Positions 40,777-52,388 of a stretch of 64,000 nucleotides of DNA are shown in pieces. A program made the translations under genes and the position numbers. The stretch spans positions 1,387,781-1,451,780 of the forward strand of contig SCFE01000036.1 in assembly GCA_004352715.1 (NCBI GenBank), in the 5' to 3' direction. Position 1 is the first letter of the stretch; every line of letters begins with the position of its first letter. The notes under the pieces were generated by a model. It worked only from the letters and a program-made list of their open reading frames with translations. It ran no database searches and was not told the DNA's origin. This DNA is from Hofstenia miamia. Lineage: Eukaryota; Xenacoelomorpha; Acoela.

Positions 40777-41870
40777 CTATATAATAAACAGGCAAATATG
40801 TATTATTTCTGCAATTTTCAATTCCTCTGGAAAAACACCTTCATTAATGCATTGATTTAATGTGTTGCATAGTGGTCTACTTATGATTTTCATTTCTTCT
40901 TTTATAAACCATGCTGATGTTTTGCTTGCTCCCTGAGACTTGTTAACTTTTAGATGTCTTGATGTTTCCTTAAATTGATATAGTGTTACAAAATTGTAAT
41001 AAATTTTTTGTTCTCTTAAATTCTTATGAATTATCATTTGTTCTTGATTGTGAACATTTCTTTTTAACAATCATTAAATTTTCCTAATTTTATAAATGAT
41101 TCATATAGTATGGTTGCCATTAATTTTCTGTTTTTAATAATCTCACAATTTTCTTTTCTAATAGTTGCAACTTCCAACAATTTTTTTTGTTTTGGAAAAA
41201 ACTAGAAATGAATTTCTACTTTTGTAAATTATTTTTCTTTTCAAAAACCTGTTTCAAAAAAATATTTAAATCTTGTTTACATTTATTAGCCCTTAGTTTC
41301 TTATGTTCTTATATTCAATAAAGTTTGCTATATTCTTTTCCTTACAGTATTTTATATACGCAGTATGTTTTATTTTGATTAAAAGCTTAGTTTTATTTGA
41401 TAATTCAAATTATCAATAATAAATTTTAGCTTTTATCAACACTTCTTAAATTGTAAAAAATTCCCAATTTAGTAATAAGTGGTCATTAAATAATATATGT
41501 ATATTGAATTTACATCTTGAATGAACATATTGATGTTGTATTGATTTTTTCATTGTTTCAATTTCTTCTTTGTATATCACACATGTTAATAAATGATCTG
41601 ATATCAAACAACCAGTAACGAAATATTCAAAATTTGCTTTTTCTTGATATTCACATATTATATAATCAATTAATGAAGAATTCTGTGAATTTATATTTGT
41701 TGGAATTTTTACACTGATAACTGACATAACATAAATATCTATTAAATCCTGTATATTTAGCTTTTTAAAGAAAATTTTGATTATAACCACCCATTTGAAT
41801 TATTGATGTTGATAATTTAGATGCTTTGTTAATTTCAAGTATCATTATAGATAGAAAGTATTTGTATGAT
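40777..41870 (-). pseudogene. LINE fragment (family D), minus strand
   Basis: The endonuclease C-terminal half (41446-41790) has NSSLIDYIICEYQEK and CLISDHLLTCVIY, nearly the same as the copy at 35300-35590. RT N-terminal sequence follows at 40777-41070 (LKVNKSQGASKTSAWFIKEE, then NQCINEGVFPEELKIAEIIH). The element breaks off at 40777 next to LINE family C, which probably inserted into it or was joined to it. Confidence 0.7.
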
Positions 41871-41934
41871 TCCTTATTGTTGCAATAACTGAGTATTAAT
41901 AATAATTAATTATGAATATAATTATAGGTTTCTG

Positions 41935-41936
<2 letters not shown>

Positions 41937-41968
<32 letters not shown>

Positions 41969-42098
41969 NNNNNNNNNNNNNNNNNNNNNNNNNATATATA
42001 TTGAAAACTGGCATTGCTATTGCAAAATATATTTTGCTTTAAAACTGTCAACTTTGTTTTTGAATCAAATGTAAGAAAGAGTTGTTTTTTGAACCACC

Positions 42099-42138
<40 letters not shown>

Positions 42139-42168
42139 CATATATATTATTATATATATATATATATA
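41937..42168. repeat. TA microsatellites around a sequence gap
   Basis: TA runs at about 41937-41968, 42102-42133 and 42150-42168 flank a 25-base N gap (41969-41993). The gap likely marks collapsed repeat length. Confidence 0.85.
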
Positions 42169-42979
42169 ATCAAGTGGTCGCGCAACAACCTTTTTTATAG
42201 ATAAGATATAACTGTAAGGAGAAACAAATTTTTACGTCAATATAATATTCCAAAAAATTGAAGCTATCATTAGTCATTATTCACAGTCAAACATGCTTAA
42301 GAAGTTAGGCAAAAAGTTAAATTATTACTTAATAGCAAAAAGTTTTTCAACATTGCTAATTGTATATATGATATGAGAAACAATCACTTTTGAAAATAGA
42401 TATGAATTCCTTTTTAATTATAATTCTCTGATTAGAATAACCAATAAAAGAATAATGTAAGTGAAACATCACTCCTTTGCAATTTTTTCCTATGTTCTTC
42501 CACAACTTGAATAATTGCTTGAGACTGTTGAGTAATTATAACAGCATGAGAAACAATTAAGTATCTTTTCACCCAATTTTCAGTCATTTTCCTTAGAAAA
42601 GGCAAACAATCACTTAAATGCAAAGAAAATTTGATTAGTTTTTATAAAATAGATTATTAAAAAAAATTATAAGGACTGTATTGTTTTTTACATTAGATAG
42701 GTTTTCTGAATACACAAGATCTGGTGTTAGCAGGTTTTACTTTCTAACATTCTATCTCCCACAATGAATAAAAGTATCTGTGGTTTCCCAAGTAACAAGA
42801 TCAACAGCTAGGAAACACGAATCAATATCCTGATATTTCAGTAATTTCTTTGTTGTTTTGCTAAAGAAATCTAATTTATGTAAATCATTTTAAAAAAAAT
42901 TGTTTTACAGAAATTATGGCTGCTTATTTCCTTTTAATAATATTATTATATGTCATATATAGTGTCGTGAAATCCGAAT
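42169..42979. other. No gene seen
   Basis: AT-rich with no supported reading frame; it ends at the target duplication of the hAT element at 42980. Confidence 0.4.
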
Positions 42980-43993
42980 CAGTGATGGGCATTCAATAAA
43001 AGAACTGTACCCGACCCGACAAACAATTTGATCAACCAAACGACACCCGACCCGAAACGAACCGACTATTGATAACTTTACCCGACCCGGCTATCAATTC
43101 ACATACCCGACATTACCTTAAGAAATGTAAATACGTATTATACAAATGTGCATGAATCACAAACAAATAAATGCAAATAGAATAGCAGTAAAATTAAAAA
43201 ATGTTATTAGTGCAAAAATTTTCCTTGTAAAAAAATTGATTTTCAACAGTTGATGGGGAAATTTGTTGACATCGCTTTCCAAGTATCATACACAAAAGAT
43301 TTTTCGCCAGTTTACTCATTCTGGGAAGCTCTTGTATGAATTCTGGTTTGTCCCAGAATTGAATGATGTCAAATTTTTCTTCGGAAAATGTTGTTCCGAT
43401 TGACGCCATATTTCAAAATCAAACTGATATACCTGCTGTTCTTCTGTCAAATGTGTCTCATGTAAATCGGGTCTTAAACGTCATTAGTGGGGCCAAAACA
43501 TGAAGGACTATTAAGGTATTTTGTATTCCCCTGGTCCCTTGGTGATGTAGGTTGCTTATATCTGCGAAACTAAGGAACGCGTAAAATAATTTAACTTATT
43601 GTTTTTAGCTTAAAAATAATACTGTATTTTATCCAGATTATCATACCCGACAATTACTGGACAGAACCTGCTCCATGAGTGTACCCGACCCGAATCCAAA
43701 TTATTTCATCCGAACCAACGTCGGGTCCAGGGGCGTACCCAGGGGCATCGTCATTATTACCCAATGAGGGGCGAAGCCCCGTGAAAATTTTTGAAAATAT
43801 CGAGAAAATAAACCTTAAAAAATGCATTTCACGATCTTAGATTTTCCATTTTTCAATTTTTTATGAAAAATTTTTTGATTTATTTTTGATTTATCGAGTC
43901 AAAATCAAATTTGGAAACCTCACGGGGGGACATTCCACCATGTCCCCCAATGCGTAAAGTCGGGTAAAGTCGGGTACCCAATGCCCATCTCTG
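42980..43993 (-). mobile_element. hAT-type element with transposase remnant and a nested insert
   Basis: The ends CAGTGATGGGCATT and, reverse-complemented, CAGAGATGGGCATT are inverted repeats, flanked by ATCCGAAT (42972-42979) and ATCCAAAT (43994-44001), a 7-of-8 match. Repeated CCCGACCCGA words line the subterminal regions. Near 43729 a second CAGGGG-starting insert (CAGGGGCGTACCCAGG) appears nested and runs to about 43945. A hAT transposase C-terminal remnant lies inside. Confidence 0.8.
43194..43409 (-). pseudogene. hAT transposase C-terminal (dimerisation) remnant
   Basis: The short frame reads FDIIQFWDKPEFIQELPRMS followed by KLAKNLLCMILG. This resembles the (L.FW)...(F/LP.LS.LA..LL.IPATS) stretch of the hATC domain, with the IPATSA...ER motif already lost. 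It agrees with the hAT assignment of the surrounding element. Confidence 0.6.
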
Positions 43994-44781
43994 ATCCAAA
44001 TGATAAATGCAAGCACTACTATAAATGCAGGTATTACAAATTGCTTTACAAGTAAGTAAAGGATGTGTCACAGATATCTTTTCTATTCTTTGGTAACAGG
44101 AGGTTAAAACTACTGTCATCTTTAAGTAAGAGAAATATCTGTGTCTGGAGATCACTCAGCCAAAAATGGAAGGATAATTTCTATCTGCTCATTTTATGCC
44201 TCAACTGGTGAAATAGTTGTTAGTGTAATAAGTTAAGAATGAATTCTAATGAATTCCATCATTTCCATCTGCCAAAACCAATATTTACCAATATTTACTA
44301 TAATTAAAGAAATCTCCAAATTTTAGAATTTTATGACGTCATCAAAATTTATTACGGCTTCATCAGTATTATTGAACATTTTAAGTTAATAGCTCTGATA
44401 TGATGAATATTTGTGCAAATATTTCGTTTTAATTTAGTTATCCAATCCAGGGTTAGATATGGTGAGGAAATCCTTCCTCAGGCCAAAAGCAGCCTAAAAA
44501 GCACTGGCTGAATAGCTTTAAATGTCTTTCTAAATTTTTCTTAATACATTCGAATGTAGAGCCATTTTCTTTTCGCGGGGTACTTAGGACCAACTTTTTG
44601 TAGATTTCACGGAAAATGTTCATTTAATCCAAGTTCATGTCAGTGATATCCATTTTTGTAAGAAATATACATAATTAATTAATGTTTTGCACAATTACAC
44701 CTGTTGGTTGTCAAATCAACTAGTGCTCTCGACAGAATTAAAGCAACGAGGTAAATGCCAAAATGAACGTTTTAATACACT
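43994..44781. other. Upstream region of the MICAL-like gene
   Basis: No supported gene. Upstream exons of the MICAL-like gene could lie here, but I see none with convincing splice sites. Confidence 0.35.
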
Positions 44782-45127
44782 ATGCAGAACAATAAATATG
44801 ACCAAGGCGACTCTCAGTCAACGAAAGCTTTACAGAAGCGTATCGAAGAATTATTGCTTTCTTTGCCCAGTCTCTTGGAATTTCCCAAATCATTAAAGTC
44901 AAGCAACAACTACGACGGAAAGGCCGCAGACGTCCAAACTCCCAAGTATTCAGTCAAAAACCACAATGAGGCCTTGAAAAATTTCGTAGATTGCTCCACG
45001 ATAGTAGACGCAGTTCAATCATACAGAAGCTTAGTTTCTATCCATAAGGATAGTTTAACTGTGGTTCTACGCAAAGAGTTTCCATACATATACAATAAAC
45101 CATCTCAAACGAATGTCAAGTTTCCTG
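44782..45127 (+). CDS. MICAL-like FAD monooxygenase, exon 1
   Basis: The exon encodes residues 1-115 from MQNNKYDQGDSQ and ends at the donor GTAAAT (45128-45133) with one base of a split codon. The part NHNEALKNFVDCSTIVDAVQ resembles the helical lead-in before the FAD-binding motif of MICAL (F..FV.A.TC...F..L). Joined to 45740, the codon becomes GAA and the frame runs straight into the FAD-binding motif. Confidence 0.75.
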
Positions 45128-45393
45128 GTAAATAGTTTTGGCATTCATAATATGTTACATAAATCCACAATTTTCATGTTATATGTACATAGTTCTCCAA
45201 ATACAGTACTGGCAAAATATATATAGGTACATACATACATACATACGTACATATATATATATCTTTTGATAAATATGTTTTGAGGTTTTCTTCGTAAAAT
45301 CAAGTAAGCTTCAAATAAATTCTAGGATTCCACTCATTGTCTTTACCCCGTATTTTTGCTTATGGGCTTATTAAACTCTTACATCTTTAATAA

Positions 45394-45437
<44 letters not shown>

Positions 45438-45739
45438 TCAAATATATAGAATGAAATTTATACAATTGTAGCGTTTTTATTTTTCCATTAAATATAAGTG
45501 AGAAAAATTTTATAATAAAAAATCGTAATAAATTCACATGAAAAACATAGCCAGATGTAACAAGTCAAAAGTCCTTGCAAAATATTTCATTAAATATGAA
45601 ATTAGAATGCATTTCATCGGCATTGCTTGGATAGAATTTGCTTTTGCATAGAGAGGCCCAATTGGGTTATTAATCGATTTTGAAACTATAATGTTAACTC
45701 AGAGAACATAAATAGAAGTTTTATTTATTATCTATTTAG
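45128..45739 (+). other. Intron of the MICAL-like gene
   Basis: 612 bp, GT-AG (acceptor TATCTATTTAG), containing TACATA/TA microsatellites at about 45223-45262 and 45398-45434. Exon phases fit on both sides. Confidence 0.8.
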
Positions 45740-47061
45740 AAAAGGCCATATTCATCGTTGGAGCTGGACCATGCGGTTTGCGGGCTGCAATTGAATGTGC
45801 TAAATTGAAAATTAAGACGGTGGTAATAGAAAAACGTACAGAACTCACACGAACAAATGTTGTATATTTGAAAGACTTTGTCATTGGTGATATCACAACA
45901 CTCGGAGCTGGTCTGTTTTCTTCAGATTTAAGAGAACAATGCAAAAACAATGTAGTTCAAATATCTCTTCTTCAGTTAAATCTGACAAAGATTGCGCTTT
46001 TGCATGGAGTTGATATTTATCTTGGCTATGAGTTTTGCGATGTACTCTATCCCCCTGCAAGTGCACAGGGGTTTACTTGCCAATACTTGAAGCACGATAA
46101 TGCTACTTGCTCATGCAAAAAAGACAATCTGAGAAATTTTGCATTTGATGTAATCATAGGTGCTTCAGGTGGTAACTTCATTTTAAATGACATGTTCAAG
46201 AGAATTAGCATTAACAGATCAAATAAGAATCCTTCAATCAGCATTACCGCAAATTTTTCCAGAAGTGATTTAACCCATGAAGATAAAATCGATTACAACT
46301 TTAGGAAAACCCATCAACTAGGGTTCAATGATGAGTGTCTTCTTCATTATTCACACTTTAATAAAGACTACTTCATTATGACAGCAAATTCACATGTTCT
46401 TAAAGAATTTGGTGTCCTTAGAAAAACCGTTAGTGCTAAGGACCTTATGAAGCACAAGGACTTAATCTTACATCCTTCTAATGTAAACAAAGAAAAACTA
46501 AAAAAATATATATATTTAGCAATAAGCCATGCGATTAGAAATGATATTAATTATCTAACATTACTTAAGACCCGGACTGGAGATGATGATGTCTCCATTT
46601 TCATTTGTTCGCCACAAGTCGCTGCTAATCATGCAATTAGGTTTGTTGTTCGACAGAATTGGAAACTAATGATACTTCTGGTTGGTGATAGTCTCATACA
46701 TCCTCACTGGCCTACCGGATTTGGTTTAGCCAAAGGTTTGATGGGGGTGTTTGATTCCGTTTACACGATTTACCAATATTTTAACTCTGAGCAAAACCTA
46801 ACCAAGATATGTGCATTAAGAGAATCTCTTTACAAGCATTTGCTTCAATTAACCTCTTCAGCGGTAAAATCTTATGATGTAGACTTTTGTTTTGATCCTT
46901 CCACTCGATACAAATCCAAAATTGCTGTTGGGGATGTGAAGATGTATAACAAACTTATAGATGTTGAAACAATTCTACCAATGGTTAGAATAAAAAAACC
47001 ATTGTCAAACTTTAAGCGAAGACACAACACGAAAAAAATGCAGAAACTTTTGGCTCGATGA
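45740..47061 (+). CDS. MICAL-like FAD monooxygenase, exon 2
   Basis: This exon carries residues 116-555 and the stop. KAIFIVGAGPCGLRAAIECA has the GxGxxG dinucleotide-binding motif at 123-128, followed by VVIEKRTELTRTNVVYL, the MICAL form of the FAD-contacting region. The middle motif is VIIGASGGNFIL (about 253-264), where MICAL has GADGRR, so the usual Asp is Ser. ISITANF follows, and the GD motif is LVGDSLIHPHWPTGFGLAKG near 429-448. MICAL monooxygenases oxidise actin methionines using NADPH. This protein stops after the monooxygenase region: no calponin-homology, LIM or C-terminal coiled-coil domain is present. Whether actin is its substrate cannot be told; the altered middle motif raises some doubt about activity. 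Confidence 0.8.
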
Positions 47062-48719
47062 TTAAGAAATTAGAATGTAAACTTTACTGAAATATATGTT
47101 GCAGGAGTTGTGAATACATCAATATTTGATTCCCAAAAGTATTAATATGTTTTTTCTAATTGCTTAGAAGCATTTAATTTTAAATCAATTTGCTCTAGTT
47201 TGTAAGGTCTAAGATAGAATATGTTTGTGGTACTATTTGCAAAACATAGTAATTCAATGGTGTCAGCAATAGGGTTTTTACGGCTGAGACCGACTGCGGT
47301 TGGAAAAAATTAAACACAGTTTTATTACGGTCGTCTTTTTTAAAAAGTTTTTAACGTTTGTTATTTGCTTTATTGTTAAACTATTTGTGTTTCGATTGAT
47401 TTACAGTTCTATAACTTGTCTACATTGTTTACTAATTTGTATAATACCATTCAAGCTGCTGCAAAGTGCAAACTGATGTTTCTTATTCTGAAGCCTACTC
47501 TTAAGTATTAAGAATATGATGTAACTTAAATACTTTCTTCCCGTTTTTAGAAACACTGGCGAGGCCGACTACGGCTGTTTCTTCAAATCACAGCCAGCTG
47601 CTTCACATTGAATATCTCAGTCGCAAAGGTCTACTCAACATACGGGTCGGTGGACAACATTATTGGTTCTCATCCTCATCCATGCCCCAAAAATATGCAA
47701 TAAGTTTCCCACTAGATACCTATGTCAAAACTTAACATCGATGGTGGATGTTAAAAAACTCAACAAATCCTCACAGTTTATTACATAGAATGTGATATAT
47801 TAATGCTTTTTCACCAATCCAATAGTAATAGGTACATGAATTATGCCAAAGCAACTCTTGGGATCGTCTTGATTATGCGGACGAGATAAATCAACGAAAC
47901 TGTAAGGAATTTGAACAAGGGTTATATTGAGCTCATTAAGTAATTTATGCAACATGTTAGAAGACATCTGTAGTGATACTAATGTAGGAGCATAAAGATA
48001 GCTTTTCTGAAACTATGCAACAGAATCATTGGTGAGATTTCTTTATTGCTATCTACAAATGTTGATCTAAATAATGTCTCGGCAATCATCACGTTACTTG
48101 CAATCTTTGAATTACTTCATTATACAGAAAATTGTATTTTGAGGGCTGAAGGCAGTGGCAGAACTAGTTCCGAAAATGTTTTTGGTTGTTTGTTCACATC
48201 TCAACTAAGGAATAATCAATTTAATGTATTAAGTAGAATATATTTTTATCCCTTTAATAAGAAGAATAAGAAGATTAAAAAAATTCATGCATTGATGTTT
48301 ATGCTTGCGCTGAATACATTGTGTCGCAAAGTTAATGTTATATAAATTTATCTTTTCCTATTCTCACTATTGAAGCTTCATTTATTTTATTCATAGTACT
48401 GAATTTTCAATGAAATGTACAAAAATAGTTTGATTTGTAATAAATGTAAAATCTAAGCCTCTAATGTTGAAATAACTGAAAAACATTTACATGTATATGA
48501 ATTTCGTTAAATGTGAACTACATTCAAATATTTAGCAATAACTAATATCCTACACACAATTTGAACACCTTAGTATCCGATCCAACCCGAGCCTATCCAT
48601 CCGCCCACTTTACAATAACTTATGGTTGAAGAAATTATTTCAACGAGTTTTGGAGCGAATGCAAAATTTTTGTGACCTAAATTTAATAGGATAAAAGAGT
48701 GATTACACTTTTTTATTTT
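47062..48719. other. Intergenic stretch, one unassigned small frame
   Basis: A 99-codon frame at 48046-48345 has no recognised motif and I do not call it a gene. Similar words GACCGACTGCGGTTGG (47290) and GGCCGACTACGGCTGT (47562) form a direct repeat pair about 270 bp apart, possibly the edges of an old insert. Confidence 0.35.
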
Positions 48720-49690
48720 TTAGACATATGTAAAGTCCAGGATAAATCATGACTAAAATACACACCAGGATCTTCAACATATGCAATAGGCTTAAACCTT
48801 GAACCATCAATTTTAATAGACGAATCAGATATAGGATAAGAGATATACTCACATTTTTTCGTATTGAATGTCATTTTGTTATTTTTGCCCAAACTACAAG
48901 AGAAAAGTAATCATCTTCAATATTAAGTAAAGATGGAGAAAAATTTTTTAGATCATCAGCGAATAAGGATGAGGTGCAATTAAGAAAATAAAAGAGAATG
49001 TCATTTATAAATATGAGAAATAATAGTAGTTCCAAAACTGAGAGTTGGGGAACACCACTGGCAACAGGTAACCAACAGGATTGACAAGAATTTATGCTAA
49101 CACATTGAACTCGATTTGTCAGGTAAGAGGCAAGGATTCTAAGAATTTTCCCACTCATATTGAAACTGCGCAACTTATATATTAGAAGTCCATGTGGGAC
49201 TGAGTCGAATGCTTTACGAAAATCAAGGTGAAGCACGTAAGAAAACTGAGAATCTTCATATAGCTTATATATCATCCAAAAATAAAATTAGTTGGGTGAC
49301 TGATGAGCGAGTTTTAATTAGGATTAAAATTTAAAAATTCTCTATTAAGTAAAGTGCTAGGAACCAACTTCTTATTTGTTGATGGACTGTAATCGGAGCT
49401 CAAGCTAAATTCAATGAAAGAAGACCTGAAAGTCCGAATTGATTTATATACCGCTTATAAATTAATGGGATAGTTTCGGTTAGGTATTCAATAAACTTTT
49501 TGTTGTGTGAAGTGAAAGCATAAATCTACTTATAACCGAAGCCTGTAAAATTACTCTAACTTCCTCTAATGGTGACATATTTGACAAAATAATTTCTCGA
49601 GGAAAGATCAATCAATGGACATAATGGCAAAAATCATCTCAAGAAATTTGAATCGTTTTATTTGCAGACCACTAATCGGAGGAAAACTAA
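48720..49690 (-). pseudogene. LINE reverse-transcriptase fragment, minus strand
   Basis: The frame 48871-49275 contains VLHLDFRKAFDSVPHGLLIY, LASYLTNRVQCVSIN, VASGVPQLSVLELLLFLIFI and LFADDLKNFSPSL, so the catalytic FADD box is present. GVPQLSVLEL departs from the usual GVPQGSVLGP. The remaining parts on both sides are broken. Confidence 0.75.
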
Positions 49691-49699
49691 ATTTATTTC

Positions 49700-50476
49700 C
49701 TTCAAGAAATCCATCTTGACCACAGTACTCGAGGTTTGCGTCCTGTCACAGTTGCCATGTTGCATCATCACCCAAGCTATGGATGTGCCTAATAATGTAT
49801 AATTTAGATGCGTGATCGGCAGATTCCGCCAAGCAGGGTAATGAGCACTTTCACTCTCTCTCGTTTTCTGTCATGACTTTGTAATACCTGAGATATAACT
49901 TAATTACATTTCCAGCACTTATACAAATGATCACCCTTGCTAGTATTTAGGTAGCGTCTCCGAATGTGTCCTGAGAGAGCAAGCTGGGCGCACTTGCCCA
50001 AAGCTGAGATCTTAAAGACAGTTCACAGATTTCCCAGCAGTAAGATTCCATTCCAACCAAGTCCACCATCCCATCCGCGGATACACTCAGCTCAGTCTCA
50101 CTGAAAGGGTTTTGTTATGTGTGCCTTACTTACGGTGAAATAAATAGACAGTCACTAATCGATTTACGCTCATTCTCATTTCATGTAGCTCCAATGTGTG
50201 AATTAAATAATTAGATAGATTCGCAACCTGATACTAACTGCCAAGTGTTAAAACTAGTTAATGATTGATTAAGGCAGTTTCCTACATGTAGTTAAAATAT
50301 AGACAAGACATATATCATGATTGAGTACTGACACAAACACTAGCTGCAAACAAAATAAAAAGACTTCTAAAAACAACTGCAGCTCCTAACCTACATTTAA
50401 TAAAAATATAATTAACACGGTCTCATATCAGTCTCTTATAGTCATCAATTTAGATCTAAAATATAGTTACTAACAA
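49700..50476 (-). repeat. Extra LTR copy (outer part) of the gypsy-type element
   Basis: Nearly identical to 60700-61400 and to 51010-51680. It ends abruptly at an N (50477). Either a neighbouring solo/truncated LTR or a misassembled second allele of the 3' LTR. Confidence 0.75.
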
Positions 50477-50477
50477 N

Positions 50478-51009
50478 GCAATAGCCAATACTGTATTAAT
50501 TTACTAGGCTGGACAATAATGATTTTGGAATTGGGACTTTATTATGTTTCACCAAGATTTTCATCCATTAATATTCGTGAGAACATTCTTAGTAAACCTA
50601 AATAATTGCAAGTTATTGATAATTTTTGTTCTTCTAAAGTATTCAATAGATTAATCAATTTCCATTTATTGTAATAATTGCAACATCAATTAAATATTGT
50701 GCTTACCCCTGCAGATAGAGTAGAAGCAATGCTTAATATATATGTACTATGTTATCATATTAGCATACATTTCATGGAAACATCTGTGCTCTTTTGAGGG
50801 GGGGGGAACGTTCCCCTGTTCCCCCCCTTTGGGTGCGCCTCTGGAATCATGTTTAGAAGTCGTTGCTGTATTTGCATTTTCGCCTAATTCTTCCAAGTAG
50901 TGCTTGATCTACAAATCTTCTTCACTGTTTTGAGAGAAGTAATATCCATAATAGAGAATGAGCTTCATTGAATTCATTTTCTACGTTTATAAGTTCAGTG
51001 TTATGGACA
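50478..51009. other. Spacer between two LTR copies, with a GC palindrome
   Basis: No gene seen. At about 50795-50845 a G-run, GGAACGTTCCCC and a C-run, followed by GGGTGCGCCTCTGG, form a palindromic GC-rich patch that looks like the end of a hAT- or CACTA-like insert. Confidence 0.4.
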
Positions 51010-52262
51010 CGTTAGAGTTGCATCATCACCCAAGCTATGCATGTGCTTAATAACGTATAATTTAGATGTGATGATCAGCAGATTCTGCCAAGCAGGGTAA
51101 TGAGCACTTTCACTCTCTCTTCCTTTCTCTGTAGCGAGTTTGTAATAACTGAGATATAACTTAATTATATTTCCAGCACTTATACAAATGATCACCCTTG
51201 CCAGTATTTAGGTAGCGTCTCTGAAGAAGTCCTGAGAGAGCAAGCTGGGCACGCTTGCCTGAAGCCAAGATCTTAAAAACAGTTTGCAGATTTCCCAGCA
51301 GTATGATTCCATTCCAACCATGTCCACCATTCCATCCGCAGATNNNGTCACTAATCGACTTACGCTCATTCTCATTTCATGTAGCTCCAATGTGTGAATT
51401 AAATAATTAAATAGATTCACAATCTGATACTAACTGCCAAGCATTAAAAATAGTTAATGATTGATTAAGGCAGTTTCCTACATGTAGTTAAAATATAGAC
51501 AAGACATATATCATGATTGAGTACTGACACAAACACTAGCGGCAAACACAATAAAAAGACTTCTAAAAACAACTGCAGCTCCTAACCTACATTTGATAAA
51601 AATATAATTAATACGGTCTCATATCAGTCTCTTATAGTCATCAATTTAGATCTAAAATATGGTTACTAACAAATATAATAATTGAACCTATGGTGGCATC
51701 TCGCCTTTCGTGAGTTTGTTACTACATGTCACACGAAACAATCAGTAGAGAGCTAAGCAAAGAATAAAAAACATTCCTACATGTAACCCTAACTTAATTG
51801 CTTGTGATTCTCGAGGGTGAAATCCATTCATGTTTCCCCTAGCACACAGCCATCGATTGCCACTCGCAATGCTCACTTAGCTTCTCATTGCGTATTAATT
51901 AAAAACACCGAACAAAAAGAATAAACCACTAGTAAATTTCATCATCTTTACAGCGCTTTGTTCGTTTATATATGAAAATTAATAAATATGTTTACCAATT
52001 AAGCAAGTACCAGTCGCTATCCAATTTCTTAAATCCATGTAATTATTCTTCTGCATGGTTCAATCATAAAGCTAAAATCAATGCAGAGATTTATGTCCAC
52101 ACGCGTTTTGTCAAAAAGGCATTGCGACAGATATTTGCTTTTACAACTTTTTGGCAAACTTAATATAGCTAATTTCTAATAAAAGGTGAATCGAGTTTTG
52201 TGTTTTAATTTTCTTTTAATTCTTTTTTACTAGATTGAGCTTTTCTTTGAGATTATACTACA
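51010..52262 (-). repeat. 3' LTR of the gypsy-type element
   Basis: It ends in ...TTGAGATTATACTACA at the internal side (TGTAGTATAATCTC on the coding strand). It matches the 5' LTR closely but keeps about 230 bp (51588-51815) that the 5' LTR lacks. Three Ns lie at 51344-51346. The first ~60 bases of the outer edge do not match the 5' LTR, unlike the copy at 49700. Confidence 0.8.
51972..52163 (+). other. Small ORF inside the 3' LTR
   Basis: A 63-codon frame (MKINKYVYQLSKYQSLSNFL...) on the strand opposite to the retroelement genes. The 5' LTR has the same frame at 61549-61740 with a handful of substitutions and no stop. No family recognised; it may be open by chance. Confidence 0.3.
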
Positions 52263-52280
52263 CGCCTCCCCCAGCTTGCG
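52263..52280 (-). promoter_or_regulatory. Polypurine tract of the gypsy-type element
   Basis: The coding strand reads CGCAAGCTGGGGGAGGCG directly before the 3' LTR, the position of the plus-strand primer in LTR elements. Confidence 0.7.
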
Positions 52281-52388
52281 TTGATTTGAGCATTGCTCTG
52301 TTCCCGTGCAATATTATATCTGCCTGTTTGATCAGAGTTTCTGCTTTTGTATCTTCCCATGTGGTTTCCGCGAATTCTGCTTGCTTTG

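Noticed and set aside
47285-47580. CCGACT(G/A)CGG words as transposon ends
   Set aside because: They are in direct rather than inverted orientation and lack target duplications.
48046-48345. 99-codon ORF as a host gene
   Set aside because: No motif, no splice context and composition like the surrounding non-coding DNA.
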